Positions 7,067-15,988 of a stretch of DNA of 28,816 nucleotides are shown in pieces. The stretch lies in the NCBI GenBank assembly GCA_021797265.1, contig JAJZZZ010000003.1, positions 1-28,816 of the forward strand. The letters are read 5' to 3'. The first letter of the stretch is position 1, and each line of letters begins with the position of its first letter. The notes beneath the pieces were generated by a model, which searched no databases, was not told the DNA's origin, and saw nothing but the letters and a program-made list of their open reading frames with translations. The position numbers and the translations under genes are program-made. Source of the stretch: Thermoplasmata archaeon. Its GTDB lineage: Archaea; Thermoplasmatota; Thermoplasmata; Thermoplasmatales; Thermoplasmataceae.

Positions 7067-10000
7067 AACTTGGTGCCGTAATGGCCATACTTATTGTATT
7101 TGTTATGGTTGGCCTTGCTGTATCGGAATCAAACGCTGTGGGCAACGGCTCCAATGCAGTATCAGCTGTAGGAAGCTCTGCAATTGCTTCTGCAGGCTCG
7201 GTAACACCTTATACATATCCCACCACGACAATGCAGGAACCTGGCTATACTAATGGAACATATATAATGGCAGCAACTAACAATGTTGAACATTTGAATG
7301 TTTATCTTACGACCGATGTTTATAGCTTCTACCTGCTCGACGAGATATATGATTCGGCAACCAACCTGCTGCCAAATGAAACAATTTCGCCGTGGCTGGC
7401 AACTAACTGGTCAGAAACTGCGGTGACATCAACAAATGCAGCTAGCTTCCTGGGTCTTGTCAATTCCACTACAAAAGCGACGTACGATCCCCTAAATGGA
7501 AAACTTGAACCGGTGAAATATGTATATACTGTAAATATAAGACAGGGCGTACAGTGGACTGACTGGACACCAGCTAACGCAGGCAGTACATACACATACA
7601 GCAATGTAACAACTTTTAATGGTCCAAGGGGCAACACACACACAATACACTACAGATTCAGCCCAATGACCATGAAGACACATTATGTCCAGTCTGCAGA
7701 TTTTATACTTTCGTGGAAAATACTGCAATCATCTGAAGATTACAGTGGTTCATTTGCCAACATTGTAAATGTGGTTCCTGTAAGCAACACTACAGTGGAT
7801 TTCTATCTCTCAAATCAGTCTGCTACATTCGTGACGTACAGCCTTGAAACACCCATACTTCCATATCATATATGGGTCAATCACGACTATTCAACAGTTC
7901 CAGGGGTCTGGAATTACACTGCATCCCCTCCAAGTTCCACGGGCGGATACAATAACTGGAACGTCAGTTACAACCCCACCACTGGCATGGCTCCACAACT
8001 CGTTGGAACCGGTCCATTCATGATGAATGGAGGATATGGCATGCCGAGCGGTCAGTGGATATTTGATCAGTACTGGAAACTTTACGTAAATCCCCATTAC
8101 TTCGTACAGTACACAAAATCACTCAGGCAGTGGACTCCAAAATTCTATGAACTTTACGTTCCAGAGTACCTGTCGCTATCATCCGCTGTTATAGCAATGT
8201 CTCTCAATCAGGTGTATCAGATCGAGGGTGGAGTTACCCCAACATTTATTCCTACAATAGCCACGTTCTCGCACACATACATATTCAAGAAGCCCACCAC
8301 TGGCTATGGATATATTCAGCTGAACTCATTTGGCCCCAGATCTGCGGCAAACGCATCGGCTGGAGCCTATCCCGGAATGAGTGGGCCATTCACGCCTGCA
8401 AAGATGTATCCTCCGCTGAATATAACATCGGTGAGACAGGCTCTTAACTATGCGGTGAACAAGGTCTATCTTAATTCAGTCGTTGACCAAGGGTATGGTA
8501 TTCCTGGGACTTCAGTTGTTCCTGATTCAGATAGTGTCTGGCAGAATACCAGCTTACCGTCTTTCTCATACAATCCAGCAAAGGCCATGCAGCTGCTGAA
8601 CGAGACACCTGGAATGAAATATGTGAATGGTGTGTACGAGTACTATGGAGTTCCATTCACCATGAATATACAGATTACTTCTGCGGCATCTAACCCGCTT
8701 GGTGTTGAGGGGGCACTGCTCATTCAGAAGTGGTGGGATTCTATAGGCGTTCATACAACTGTAACGCAGGAAGCTTTCAGCACAATCGTCTCAAACTTAC
8801 TGGATTACGGATATAGTGGCATAGAGCTCGGGATAAGTGGAATAGAGGGAGATCCAACCGGGGACTTCGTCACATTCTACACACCTGCAGGATATGGTAG
8901 CGGGTTCTATCTGGGGCCCTTCACTCCTATGAATTCAACAACATTCCCAGGCCTAACAACATCCCACAACGGAACTTACTACGACAACCTCATGACATCA
9001 TTATACAACAAAATGAATACAAACACAACTCTGTCTGTAAGAATAGCTGCCGGAAATGAGATTCAGGGAATAGCGGCCTATGAGTCCACAATGATAAATG
9101 TTGGATACGGTATAGATCTGTTCCCAATAGATAATTCAACATTTGTTAATACAACACATGACACTCTAAGCCAAACCGGTTTTGAGTACTGGAATTTCAT
9201 GTCAGTCCACCTGAGGTCCCAAGTTGTTGCTGCACCTCCCAGCAAGGCTCCAGAACAGCTGAGTGTTGGAGTAATGACTCCCAAACAGGTTTACACCAAT
9301 GGAGAATACGGAAACGTTACAGTACAGGTCAGGAACCAGTACGGATCACCTGTATCGGGTGCCAATATTACGCTTGGTGTGAATCCTTCCGGAGCACTGC
9401 TGAACATAACAAGCCTGAACGGTGTTACGAATTCTAACGGCATTTACACACTGGAGTTCAAAGTGCTTGACAACCAGCCTCTGGTATACACATCAGACTA
9501 CATTGGAGAAATCAACATCTCTGCTGCTGCGACAATTTCAAGCGCCACACCAGGTTCTGTTGTTCCTGGACTTGGCTATACTTTCATAGACGTCCAGCCT
9601 CAGCCGGTCGCCTATAAGGTAACTGAAATGCCGGCACTCAATGACAGCTATAATGTATTGAAGCCAATGCAGATAGAGGTATACAATCCGCTTACTGGAG
9701 ACCCAATAAGCAATTACAGCCTCACGTTGCAGACCATTGCGGGCATTGTCACCATGACAAATGTAACATACAGTAACGCTGCCCTTTCCATGGTATCAGG
9801 CAACCCGCTCAACGAACTGTACAATTCCATAAACTATGGAACACAGGTATCAAACATATCGTCAACGAGTACTAAACCAGTGAATCTTGCACTGACTCCA
9901 AACGGTACATTTGCAGTTATCGTAAACAACGAAACCAACAGCATCTCACTGCTCAATCTATCCAGCATGAAAATCTCCAAGACTTTCGCCGTGGGAACTG

Positions 10001-12021
10001 GTCCTGATTCAGTTTCGGTAGCACAGATGACATCGAACACCACCTCTGTCTGGGCCTTTGTTTCGAACTATGGAAGTGCCAATGTAACAGCGGTTAACCT
10101 AAGTAGTGGCAAAACTGCTGGGAACTTTGCAGTAGGTAATAATCCGAGCGACGTCTCCCTGATAATGAACGGAGTAAACGACAGCTTTGCTCTGGTAACT
10201 AATGCCGGGTCTAACAACGTAACAGCGATTAATCTAACCTATTACGTAAATGCATCACACGGACACGGTTCTAACGTAAACATCGCTGTGGGTAGCATGC
10301 CTGACTATATTGCCTTCTCCGGCAATTACGCCCTGGTATCAAACTACGGAAGCAGTAATGTGAGCGTAATAAACATCTCAAAGCTAAGCTCCTCGACTAC
10401 CAGCAAATCCCAGATTAAGCTTGGCACACAGAAGGGACCGGATGGTATGGCAGTTGTGGGGGCAGATCTCTATGTGGCAGAATCGGGTAGCAACAACGTA
10501 TCAGCAATCCAGCTGGTAAACCTGTCATACAACAGTTCCCTTGCAGCAGAAGGCTATGTTAACTACAGCTGGATCACAAACGTATCTGTGGGCAAAAATC
10601 CACAACAGCTTTCAGTTTCCGGTGGCTTCCTTTATGCGTCAGACACCGGATCCAACGTGCTGTCTGCAATAGCACTGTCCGATGTTGGAACATACAGCAC
10701 TATGGATACTGTTGTAACAAATATATCAACCGAAGCAGGCCCCATGGGTATGCTTACAGTGGGAACCATGACTCTTGTTGCTGATAGTTCTGGATATATT
10801 ACAGTGGTAAACGATTCCAGCTCTGCAATATACCAGAATTATACACTGTGGCAGGTAACTGGCGCCACAGCCAAGAACGGTACTCTAACTGTGATGCTTA
10901 AAGTTGGGCCCAGAGCGGACTTTAACCTAATGGGACAGAATCTTGAAAGCTATGTATTCCTTGGAAACTATGGAGCTGGTGCGCCGGTATCGGGAGCTGC
11001 ACCATATATGACTATAGGACAGATCACATCGGCCACAAACCCCAACGGATTCGGAACACTTCAGCCAGTGGAGCTTCCACTTGGGATTTCAGTTAGTAGC
11101 CCTGCTTACACAATCTCAATGACAACATATCCAAACAACATATCGTCCCCGGGAGGAGCAGTCCAGGTGAATGTGACAGTTGTTAACGCGACAGGGGCTC
11201 CGGTACCTAACTTTGAACTGGACCTTATGAGTCAGAATGCACTGGGTGCAAACCGCGGATATTTCAGCGGAGCTGGACCAGTAATCCAGGCCACTGATCA
11301 GAACCAACTGTTCGGAAGCCTGGAACTCCCCGGAATACAGCTTACAACCAACTCTATGGGAATGGCCACAGCCATGTTCAACGCTGGGATGTATTCAGTG
11401 GCAATGCAGAATGGCAATTTCATAGGGTTCACACCGCAGTCTTTCACAGATCCTTACCTGATACCTGCTGACGACTTCGAGATAAGTGCTGTTGGTGTTA
11501 CAGGCACTGCAGTGACTCAAATGTCCATAAACTCCTCCCAGTCTGTGACAAACGTGCCACCATCTCCAATGGCTGCAACCTATTTCCCCGGAATATCGCC
11601 GGTTGACGGTGCCGTAATCCTGAGCAGTGGATCCACCTACACTCTGTACGTGAATTCCACATACAATTCACCTGCAGGTGTATCAGCGGGAAATGTTCCA
11701 TTCACACTGTCCGCAACATACGGAACATTCTCTCAGACATCAAATACAACAAACTCCAATGGAACATACACGGTCAGTTACACTGCGCCGAAGGTTACCA
11801 CACTAACTGAGGTTACAATAACTGTGGTGGCTGATGGAACAACCTATCTGGAGCACGTCTACATACAGCCTGCACCGACGCCACCCAATAATATTCTGTA
11901 TTATTCGTTGATTGGTGTATTTGCTGCACTATTTGTGATCTTCGCAGCACTGTATGTCATGGGAAGAAGGAAAGTCGTTCCACCGCCAACAGGAGGAGAA
12001 CCACCAAAGACCGGTAACTGA
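7063..12021 (+). CDS. Giant peptide-binding protein with YVTN beta-propeller (ABC importer 1)
   Basis: This is a 1652-residue extracytoplasmic solute-binding protein of family 5 (oligopeptide/dipeptide type), about three times the usual length. Residues 1-25 form a signal peptide (KLGAVMAILIVFVMVGLAV core). The binding domain spans about 55-720, including SVRQALNYAVNK near 456. An Ig-like domain follows (about 740-835). Residues about 940-1260 form a YVTN-type propeller with seven blade motifs such as VSNYGSANVTAVNLSS, VTNAGSNNVTAINLT and VAESGSNNVSAIQLV. Two more Ig-like regions follow (about 1350-1490 and 1510-1606). A C-terminal membrane helix (about 1611-1634) and a short basic tail anchor it outward-facing. 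Many N-X-S/T sequons suggest dense glycosylation. It is the likely peptide-capture partner of the importer genes that follow. The propeller's role is unknown; docking to the permease ectodomain or to surface glycoproteins is inference. Confidence 0.9.
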   Translation: MKLGAVMAILIVFVMVGLAVSESNAVGNGSNAVSAVGSSAIASAGSVTPYTYPTTTMQEPGYTNGTYIMAATNNVEHLNVYLTTDVYSFYLLDEIYDSATNLLPNETISPWLATNWSETAVTSTNAASFLGLVNSTTKATYDPLNGKLEPVKYVYTVNIRQGVQWTDWTPANAGSTYTYSNVTTFNGPRGNTHTIHYRFSPMTMKTHYVQSADFILSWKILQSSEDYSGSFANIVNVVPVSNTTVDFYLSNQSATFVTYSLETPILPYHIWVNHDYSTVPGVWNYTASPPSSTGGYNNWNVSYNPTTGMAPQLVGTGPFMMNGGYGMPSGQWIFDQYWKLYVNPHYFVQYTKSLRQWTPKFYELYVPEYLSLSSAVIAMSLNQVYQIEGGVTPTFIPTIATFSHTYIFKKPTTGYGYIQLNSFGPRSAANASAGAYPGMSGPFTPAKMYPPLNITSVRQALNYAVNKVYLNSVVDQGYGIPGTSVVPDSDSVWQNTSLPSFSYNPAKAMQLLNETPGMKYVNGVYEYYGVPFTMNIQITSAASNPLGVEGALLIQKWWDSIGVHTTVTQEAFSTIVSNLLDYGYSGIELGISGIEGDPTGDFVTFYTPAGYGSGFYLGPFTPMNSTTFPGLTTSHNGTYYDNLMTSLYNKMNTNTTLSVRIAAGNEIQGIAAYESTMINVGYGIDLFPIDNSTFVNTTHDTLSQTGFEYWNFMSVHLRSQVVAAPPSKAPEQLSVGVMTPKQVYTNGEYGNVTVQVRNQYGSPVSGANITLGVNPSGALLNITSLNGVTNSNGIYTLEFKVLDNQPLVYTSDYIGEINISAAATISSATPGSVVPGLGYTFIDVQPQPVAYKVTEMPALNDSYNVLKPMQIEVYNPLTGDPISNYSLTLQTIAGIVTMTNVTYSNAALSMVSGNPLNELYNSINYGTQVSNISSTSTKPVNLALTPNGTFAVIVNNETNSISLLNLSSMKISKTFAVGTGPDSVSVAQMTSNTTSVWAFVSNYGSANVTAVNLSSGKTAGNFAVGNNPSDVSLIMNGVNDSFALVTNAGSNNVTAINLTYYVNASHGHGSNVNIAVGSMPDYIAFSGNYALVSNYGSSNVSVINISKLSSSTTSKSQIKLGTQKGPDGMAVVGADLYVAESGSNNVSAIQLVNLSYNSSLAAEGYVNYSWITNVSVGKNPQQLSVSGGFLYASDTGSNVLSAIALSDVGTYSTMDTVVTNISTEAGPMGMLTVGTMTLVADSSGYITVVNDSSSAIYQNYTLWQVTGATAKNGTLTVMLKVGPRADFNLMGQNLESYVFLGNYGAGAPVSGAAPYMTIGQITSATNPNGFGTLQPVELPLGISVSSPAYTISMTTYPNNISSPGGAVQVNVTVVNATGAPVPNFELDLMSQNALGANRGYFSGAGPVIQATDQNQLFGSLELPGIQLTTNSMGMATAMFNAGMYSVAMQNGNFIGFTPQSFTDPYLIPADDFEISAVGVTGTAVTQMSINSSQSVTNVPPSPMAATYFPGISPVDGAVILSSGSTYTLYVNSTYNSPAGVSAGNVPFTLSATYGTFSQTSNTTNSNGTYTVSYTAPKVTTLTEVTITVVADGTTYLEHVYIQPAPTPPNNILYYSLIGVFAALFVIFAALYVMGRRKVVPPPTGGEPPKTGN

Positions 12022-12036
12022 TTAACCGGAAATACA

Positions 12037-12060
12037 TTTTTTTTTCATTTTCAAAATTTT
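12037..12060 (+). terminator. T-run terminator after binding protein 1
   Basis: Nine consecutive T followed by further T-rich sequence begins 16 bases after the stop codon. This is a typical archaeal intrinsic terminator. It suggests that the binding-protein transcript ends before the permease genes. Confidence 0.65.
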
Positions 12061-12745
12061 ATCTACATTTTGATCTTTATCAACTGTTTTATAACTTACC
12101 TGTGTCTTATATTTGGCACCAAGATTTACGTCTCATCAGTTCTGATTCTGCGTGGTGCATGAGGTGATATTATGGTCGGGTAAACCAGGAACCGCTCACT
12201 ACAGCCGACAATTTTGCCGCAATCATTCTCCTGTGTTGATGCAAACATTCCATTTTATAAGCGCAGAGATCAATTTAGGATTATAACCACCGTAGAGGAC
12301 GAACAACTTTACCCAGAAGAATGAAAAGAGACACGTTGAGAACTTCACAAAGTTTCCTGATTTTATCCGTACTCTCGAAATGGGCTTTTCAAAATGCCCA
12401 TACTGAGAATCAGAATTGCACATATTCCTGAACTCTCGGGATAAGATTCACTGGTAATTTTGTGACTTTTAATGAAAATATGCAGTTCAGTGCAAGCAGA
12501 GGTTCTTCCTGGTGAAATCAAGTCCTATAAGTTGTGGACTGATTCAGCCTGGATAGTGTGGTCAAGAGCAGAGGGAATTGACCACTAACTGGGATATGGA
12601 GACGTGTATGCAATCTCATGGCTCAAGGCAAATCCGTAATTGGAAAATAATGGGATTTCAATTTGGGCCTACTTTCCAGAGAAGTTAAATGATTCCATAT
12701 CTTAATAGCAAAATTTAACACGCCCTCATTCACTGGCGATTTAGT
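12061..12745. other. Long gap between binding protein 1 and its permease
   Basis: No convincing intact gene lies here. Features seen are a GAGGTGAT ribosome-binding-like site at 12161-12168 before an ATG (12172) that stops after three codons; a small hairpin with six-base arms at 12380-12401; and a possibly decayed coding frame, listed separately. Short minus-strand frames in this stretch are unconvincing. Confidence 0.4.
12472..12705 (+). pseudogene. Possible decayed coding remnant
   Basis: One frame runs from an ATG for 38 codons to TAA at 12586, continues open with LGYGDVYAISWLKANP to another TAA at 12637, and then for 21 more codons. The pieces look protein-like (KSYKLWTDSAWIVWSRAEG) but match no family I recognise. 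A chance open frame is quite possible. Confidence 0.18.
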
Positions 12746-12750
12746 TAGAA

Positions 12751-12757
12751 TTAAATA
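12751..12757 (+). promoter_or_regulatory. TATA box of the importer 1 permease operon
   Basis: TTAAATA lies 25-31 bases before the ATG at 12782, and no ribosome binding site precedes that ATG. This predicts a leaderless transcript that starts with the permease gene, independent of the binding-protein gene. Confidence 0.55.
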
Positions 12758-12781
12758 GAGTATTTCGTTATAACAACAGGC

Positions 12782-13759
12782 ATGAATCCCTATCTCATTG
12801 CAAGAAAGATAGTTCAGGATGTAATTCTGATAGTTCTGATGGCTGTGGTCATTTTTGTTGTATACAGACTGATGCCTGGCAATCCAGCTCAATTGCTTTT
12901 ATTTGGTGCCAAGAAGGCGGGGTTATCATCCCAGAAATTGCTGGCAGTTGAATCGCAGCTTGGCCTTGCTGGAGGTAAATGGAACTTTGCTAATTTCCTC
13001 ATTTACATGAGGGATATGTTCACGTTCAACTTTGGATTTGATTATTTCGAACAGCTCTCTGTTTGGGATATTATAAAGCAGGCTTTGCCATATACAATGC
13101 TCCTGTTTGGAACTGCAGCAGTGGTCTCATTCGTTATTGGTATACCGCTTGGAATCGTAACGACCTGGGTCAGGGGCACGAAAAAGGAAAGCACACTTGT
13201 TTCAACTTCCAACATACTGAATGCCATACCTTTTTTTGTGTTAGCCATAGTACTGATAATATATCTTACTGCAAAATTCCCTGTGTTTCCAGTCAGAGCT
13301 GATTTCCCAATTGCATGGATCTCCGAGCCCGGTCACTGGGGCGGAGTGCTATATTATATGTTCCTTCCAACCGCGTCCCTTGTAATAATAGAAGCTGCGG
13401 GGCATCTTTTAACAACAAGGGCTGCCATGGTAGGGACACTTGGAGAAGATTTCATAACCACAGCAAAGGCAAAAGGGGTCAGTGAAGGAAGCATTATGTT
13501 TCACCATGCAGCCAGGAATGCCATGATCCCCATAAGTACCCGTATGGCTCTGGAATTTGCATTGCTTATGAGTGGTGCTGTAATTGTTGAGATTATATTT
13601 TCATGGCCTGGAATGGGGCATCTGCTTTATCAGGCGACGCTTTCACTTGATTACCCGCTCGCTGAGGGCGCTCTGTTTGTCATCTCTCTGGTTACAATTA
13701 TAACGTACTCATTTGTAGACTTCATACACGCCTGGCTTGACCCGAGGATTAAACTGTAG
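12782..13759 (+). CDS. Peptide ABC transporter permease, DppB/OppB type (importer 1)
   Basis: This is a 325-residue inner-membrane permease of the binding-protein-dependent transport family, of normal length for a DppB-type subunit. A first helix at about 12-31 is followed by an extracytoplasmic loop with the conserved RLMPGNPA turn and then by the transport core (about 90-320). The EAA loop that contacts the ATPase is visible at about 220-245 (DFITTAKAKGVSEGSIMFHHAARNA). The C-terminus ends in the usual DPRIKL. It pairs with the second permease, which begins eight bases after its stop behind a GGTGA ribosome binding site. The start fits the TATA spacing of a leaderless mRNA. Confidence 0.93.
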   Translation: MNPYLIARKIVQDVILIVLMAVVIFVVYRLMPGNPAQLLLFGAKKAGLSSQKLLAVESQLGLAGGKWNFANFLIYMRDMFTFNFGFDYFEQLSVWDIIKQALPYTMLLFGTAAVVSFVIGIPLGIVTTWVRGTKKESTLVSTSNILNAIPFFVLAIVLIIYLTAKFPVFPVRADFPIAWISEPGHWGGVLYYMFLPTASLVIIEAAGHLLTTRAAMVGTLGEDFITTAKAKGVSEGSIMFHHAARNAMIPISTRMALEFALLMSGAVIVEIIFSWPGMGHLLYQATLSLDYPLAEGALFVISLVTIITYSFVDFIHAWLDPRIKL

Positions 13760-13767
13760 GTGAATTT

Positions 13768-15987
13768 ATGGTTGATGACAAGGATAACGGTTCCAGTATC
13801 AGAGAGCTCAGAAAGAAGAGGCTTAATTTCAGGCTATATCAGTTCAAAAAACAATGGAAAATATTCTACCGATCCGCATATGGAAAGGTGGGTTTTTACA
13901 TAATTCTAATTTTTGCCATAATTGCCATTCTGACTCCCTTTCTTGAAGTTCATCGGGATGCGCTTTCTTATGTAGCACCTTCAGTGGACACAACTGCGAT
14001 GAGTCTCTCAGTAAAATCGGATATAGGGATCCCTGCCATGATAAATTCAACCCCTGTTGCTGTTGCAGCCTCAGCAATTTCAGATCTTGGTTCAAACATG
14101 GTATACTCGGTAAATTCAAATGGCCAGGTCTATGGGACGTCTCTTGGTTCTGCGACATCGTTGCATTCAGGAGCTAATGTGAATTTGTTCAATGCGAGTG
14201 TATCTCGCAATAACAGGGTGCTTGGAATAAGAGTGTTTCCACTTCAGACAATTACACTGGCTGGTGTAGGTGTAAAGGATAACTACATTCTCATAGCAAC
14301 CGCAGGGGGCAATTTGACCCTTGCCAGTCTAGATTGGACGGGAGGTTCTCCAGGTGTTGGAAGATTGGTGGCTTCAGGAATCAGCCATGTTGATCTTGGC
14401 CTGAATTTAAGTTCAATGCCGGTTTCCAGTTCATTTCCCGTGGATACATCCGTGTTCCCAAGCATACCATTTTCCGGTGCCGTTTTTGCCATAGGGTCAA
14501 ACGACACCGGAACATATCTTGTCAAGATTCAGGATAGCCCATTTTCGGTGATGTGGACGAAAAGCTTGCCGTTTGCCTCCCCGTCCAGCATGGCTTTCAT
14601 AGGTGCGTTTTACAGCAACAGCCAGGTTAGACATCAGACGGTTGTAATTTCTGATAAAAATAGCCTATACGGATTCTATGCTTCAAATGGAACAGAAATA
14701 TGGAAAGCAACTGAGCCATATGTTTTCTCGGGGAAATATTCGGTTCCCGCTTCATACCAGCAATCTTACAGTTCTTATGATTCCATCTTTGAAGTTCTTT
14801 CTTCAGGTTCTGGATATTACGTCGATGGGTTCTATATCTCAAATGGTACAGCTTATCAGGTCTACAGCAGCGATCATCCAATATCCGCTTTATCATCTTC
14901 CCTAGGAGAAAGCGGTTTCCCCTCATCATTACTTGCCATCACTGGAAATACGGCTGTAATACTTAGTTCGCCAGGAAATGTTCGTGGTAATGCATCTATG
15001 ATAACCACCTATGGCGGTTACCTTTATGATCCGGTATACGTACCAAGCTTGAACAGTTACATAATTTCTTCACAGAAGGGGGAGTTATATTCACTGTCAG
15101 CAACCCTTGGAAAAAATCCATTCAACTGGCTTGGATCAGTTTCGAAATCGCCTGTCAATGTCTCTGCCGCTACTCTTCTGCTTGACGCTAACACTGGGCA
15201 GGAAGCCATTGCCATGGTAAACGCGACTGGAGCCGTCTTTGTATATTCTGCCAACGGTGTAACTCTAAATCCTATGCCTCCAACCTTGCATACGCCGTCA
15301 GGCACTATGTATCTGCTCGGAACCAACACAGAGGGTAACGATGTATGGAGCCAGTTTATTGCAAGTTTCCAGCCGGACTGGATAGTCGGAATAAGCGTGG
15401 GGCTAATAGGAATAGCAATTGCCCTTGTCCTGGGAATGATAATAGGATATTACAGGGGATTTGTGTCAGTTGCTCTTGACACTGTCACACTTGTAATATA
15501 TCTGATTCCGGGTTTAGCTTTGCTTATTGCCCTCACATCTGTTCTGAGCCCTTCCTTCTTCAATATAATCTGGATCTTAAGCTTCCTGAGCTGGCCTTTC
15601 ACAACATTTACCATTCTTGGCATAATCAGAAGCATCAAGCAACGTGCCTTTGTTGAAGCCGCCAAAGTGTCAGGGGCTGGAACGATGCAGATACTCAGGA
15701 GGCACATGCTGCCTAACGTGACACCTCTCCTCATATACCTGACGGCACTCAATGTAAGCGGAGCAGTGGGCGGAATAGCCACTCTGCAGTTTCTCGGCGT
15801 TGCGCCTCTGACAATACTCACCTGGGGTGCAATGCTCAACCCACTTGAAAACAACTTCTATCTGGCAGCCTCTGCGCCTTGGTGGGTGATCCCCCCAACG
15901 GTAGCCCTCACTCTTTTCATCATGGCATTCATATTTCTTTCAAGAGGGGTTGACGAAGTGGTAAATCCAAGGATAAGGAGAAGGTAA
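13768..15987 (+). CDS. Peptide ABC permease, DppC type, with large propeller-like ectodomain insertion (importer 1)
   Basis: This is a 739-residue permease where the DppC family is normally about 300. The cytoplasmic N-terminus and first helix (about 40-58) and the transport core (about 510-739) are standard. The core begins with LLGTNTEGNDVWSQFI, the segment that normally follows the first helix closely, and contains the EAA loop AFVEAAKVSGAGTMQILRRH near 628. Between them lie about 440 extra extracytoplasmic residues with repeated strand-turn motifs (VYSVNSNGQVYG, ILIATAGGNLTLASLDW, NSLYGFYASNGTEIWKA, VNATGAVFVYSANG), resembling PQQ/WD-type propeller blades. The start follows GTAGGTGA, eight bases after the previous stop, and the ATPase gene begins one base after its own stop. 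The insertion may dock the propeller-bearing binding protein (inference). Confidence 0.9.
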   Translation: MVDDKDNGSSIRELRKKRLNFRLYQFKKQWKIFYRSAYGKVGFYIILIFAIIAILTPFLEVHRDALSYVAPSVDTTAMSLSVKSDIGIPAMINSTPVAVAASAISDLGSNMVYSVNSNGQVYGTSLGSATSLHSGANVNLFNASVSRNNRVLGIRVFPLQTITLAGVGVKDNYILIATAGGNLTLASLDWTGGSPGVGRLVASGISHVDLGLNLSSMPVSSSFPVDTSVFPSIPFSGAVFAIGSNDTGTYLVKIQDSPFSVMWTKSLPFASPSSMAFIGAFYSNSQVRHQTVVISDKNSLYGFYASNGTEIWKATEPYVFSGKYSVPASYQQSYSSYDSIFEVLSSGSGYYVDGFYISNGTAYQVYSSDHPISALSSSLGESGFPSSLLAITGNTAVILSSPGNVRGNASMITTYGGYLYDPVYVPSLNSYIISSQKGELYSLSATLGKNPFNWLGSVSKSPVNVSAATLLLDANTGQEAIAMVNATGAVFVYSANGVTLNPMPPTLHTPSGTMYLLGTNTEGNDVWSQFIASFQPDWIVGISVGLIGIAIALVLGMIIGYYRGFVSVALDTVTLVIYLIPGLALLIALTSVLSPSFFNIIWILSFLSWPFTTFTILGIIRSIKQRAFVEAAKVSGAGTMQILRRHMLPNVTPLLIYLTALNVSGAVGGIATLQFLGVAPLTILTWGAMLNPLENNFYLAASAPWWVIPPTVALTLFIMAFIFLSRGVDEVVNPRIRRR

Positions 15988-15988
15988 G

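Noticed and set aside
12380..12401. Hairpin with six-base arms (ATGGGC/GCCCAT) as a possible small RNA or terminator
   Set aside because: Short stem with no T-run after it and no flanking gene end; too weak to call.
12223..12423. Minus-strand 66-codon frame in the importer 1 gap
   Set aside because: No promoter or ribosome binding signal, and a composition not typical of a real protein.
12623..12892. Minus-strand 89-codon frame across the permease promoter
   Set aside because: It overlaps the start of a well-supported permease gene and its TATA box.
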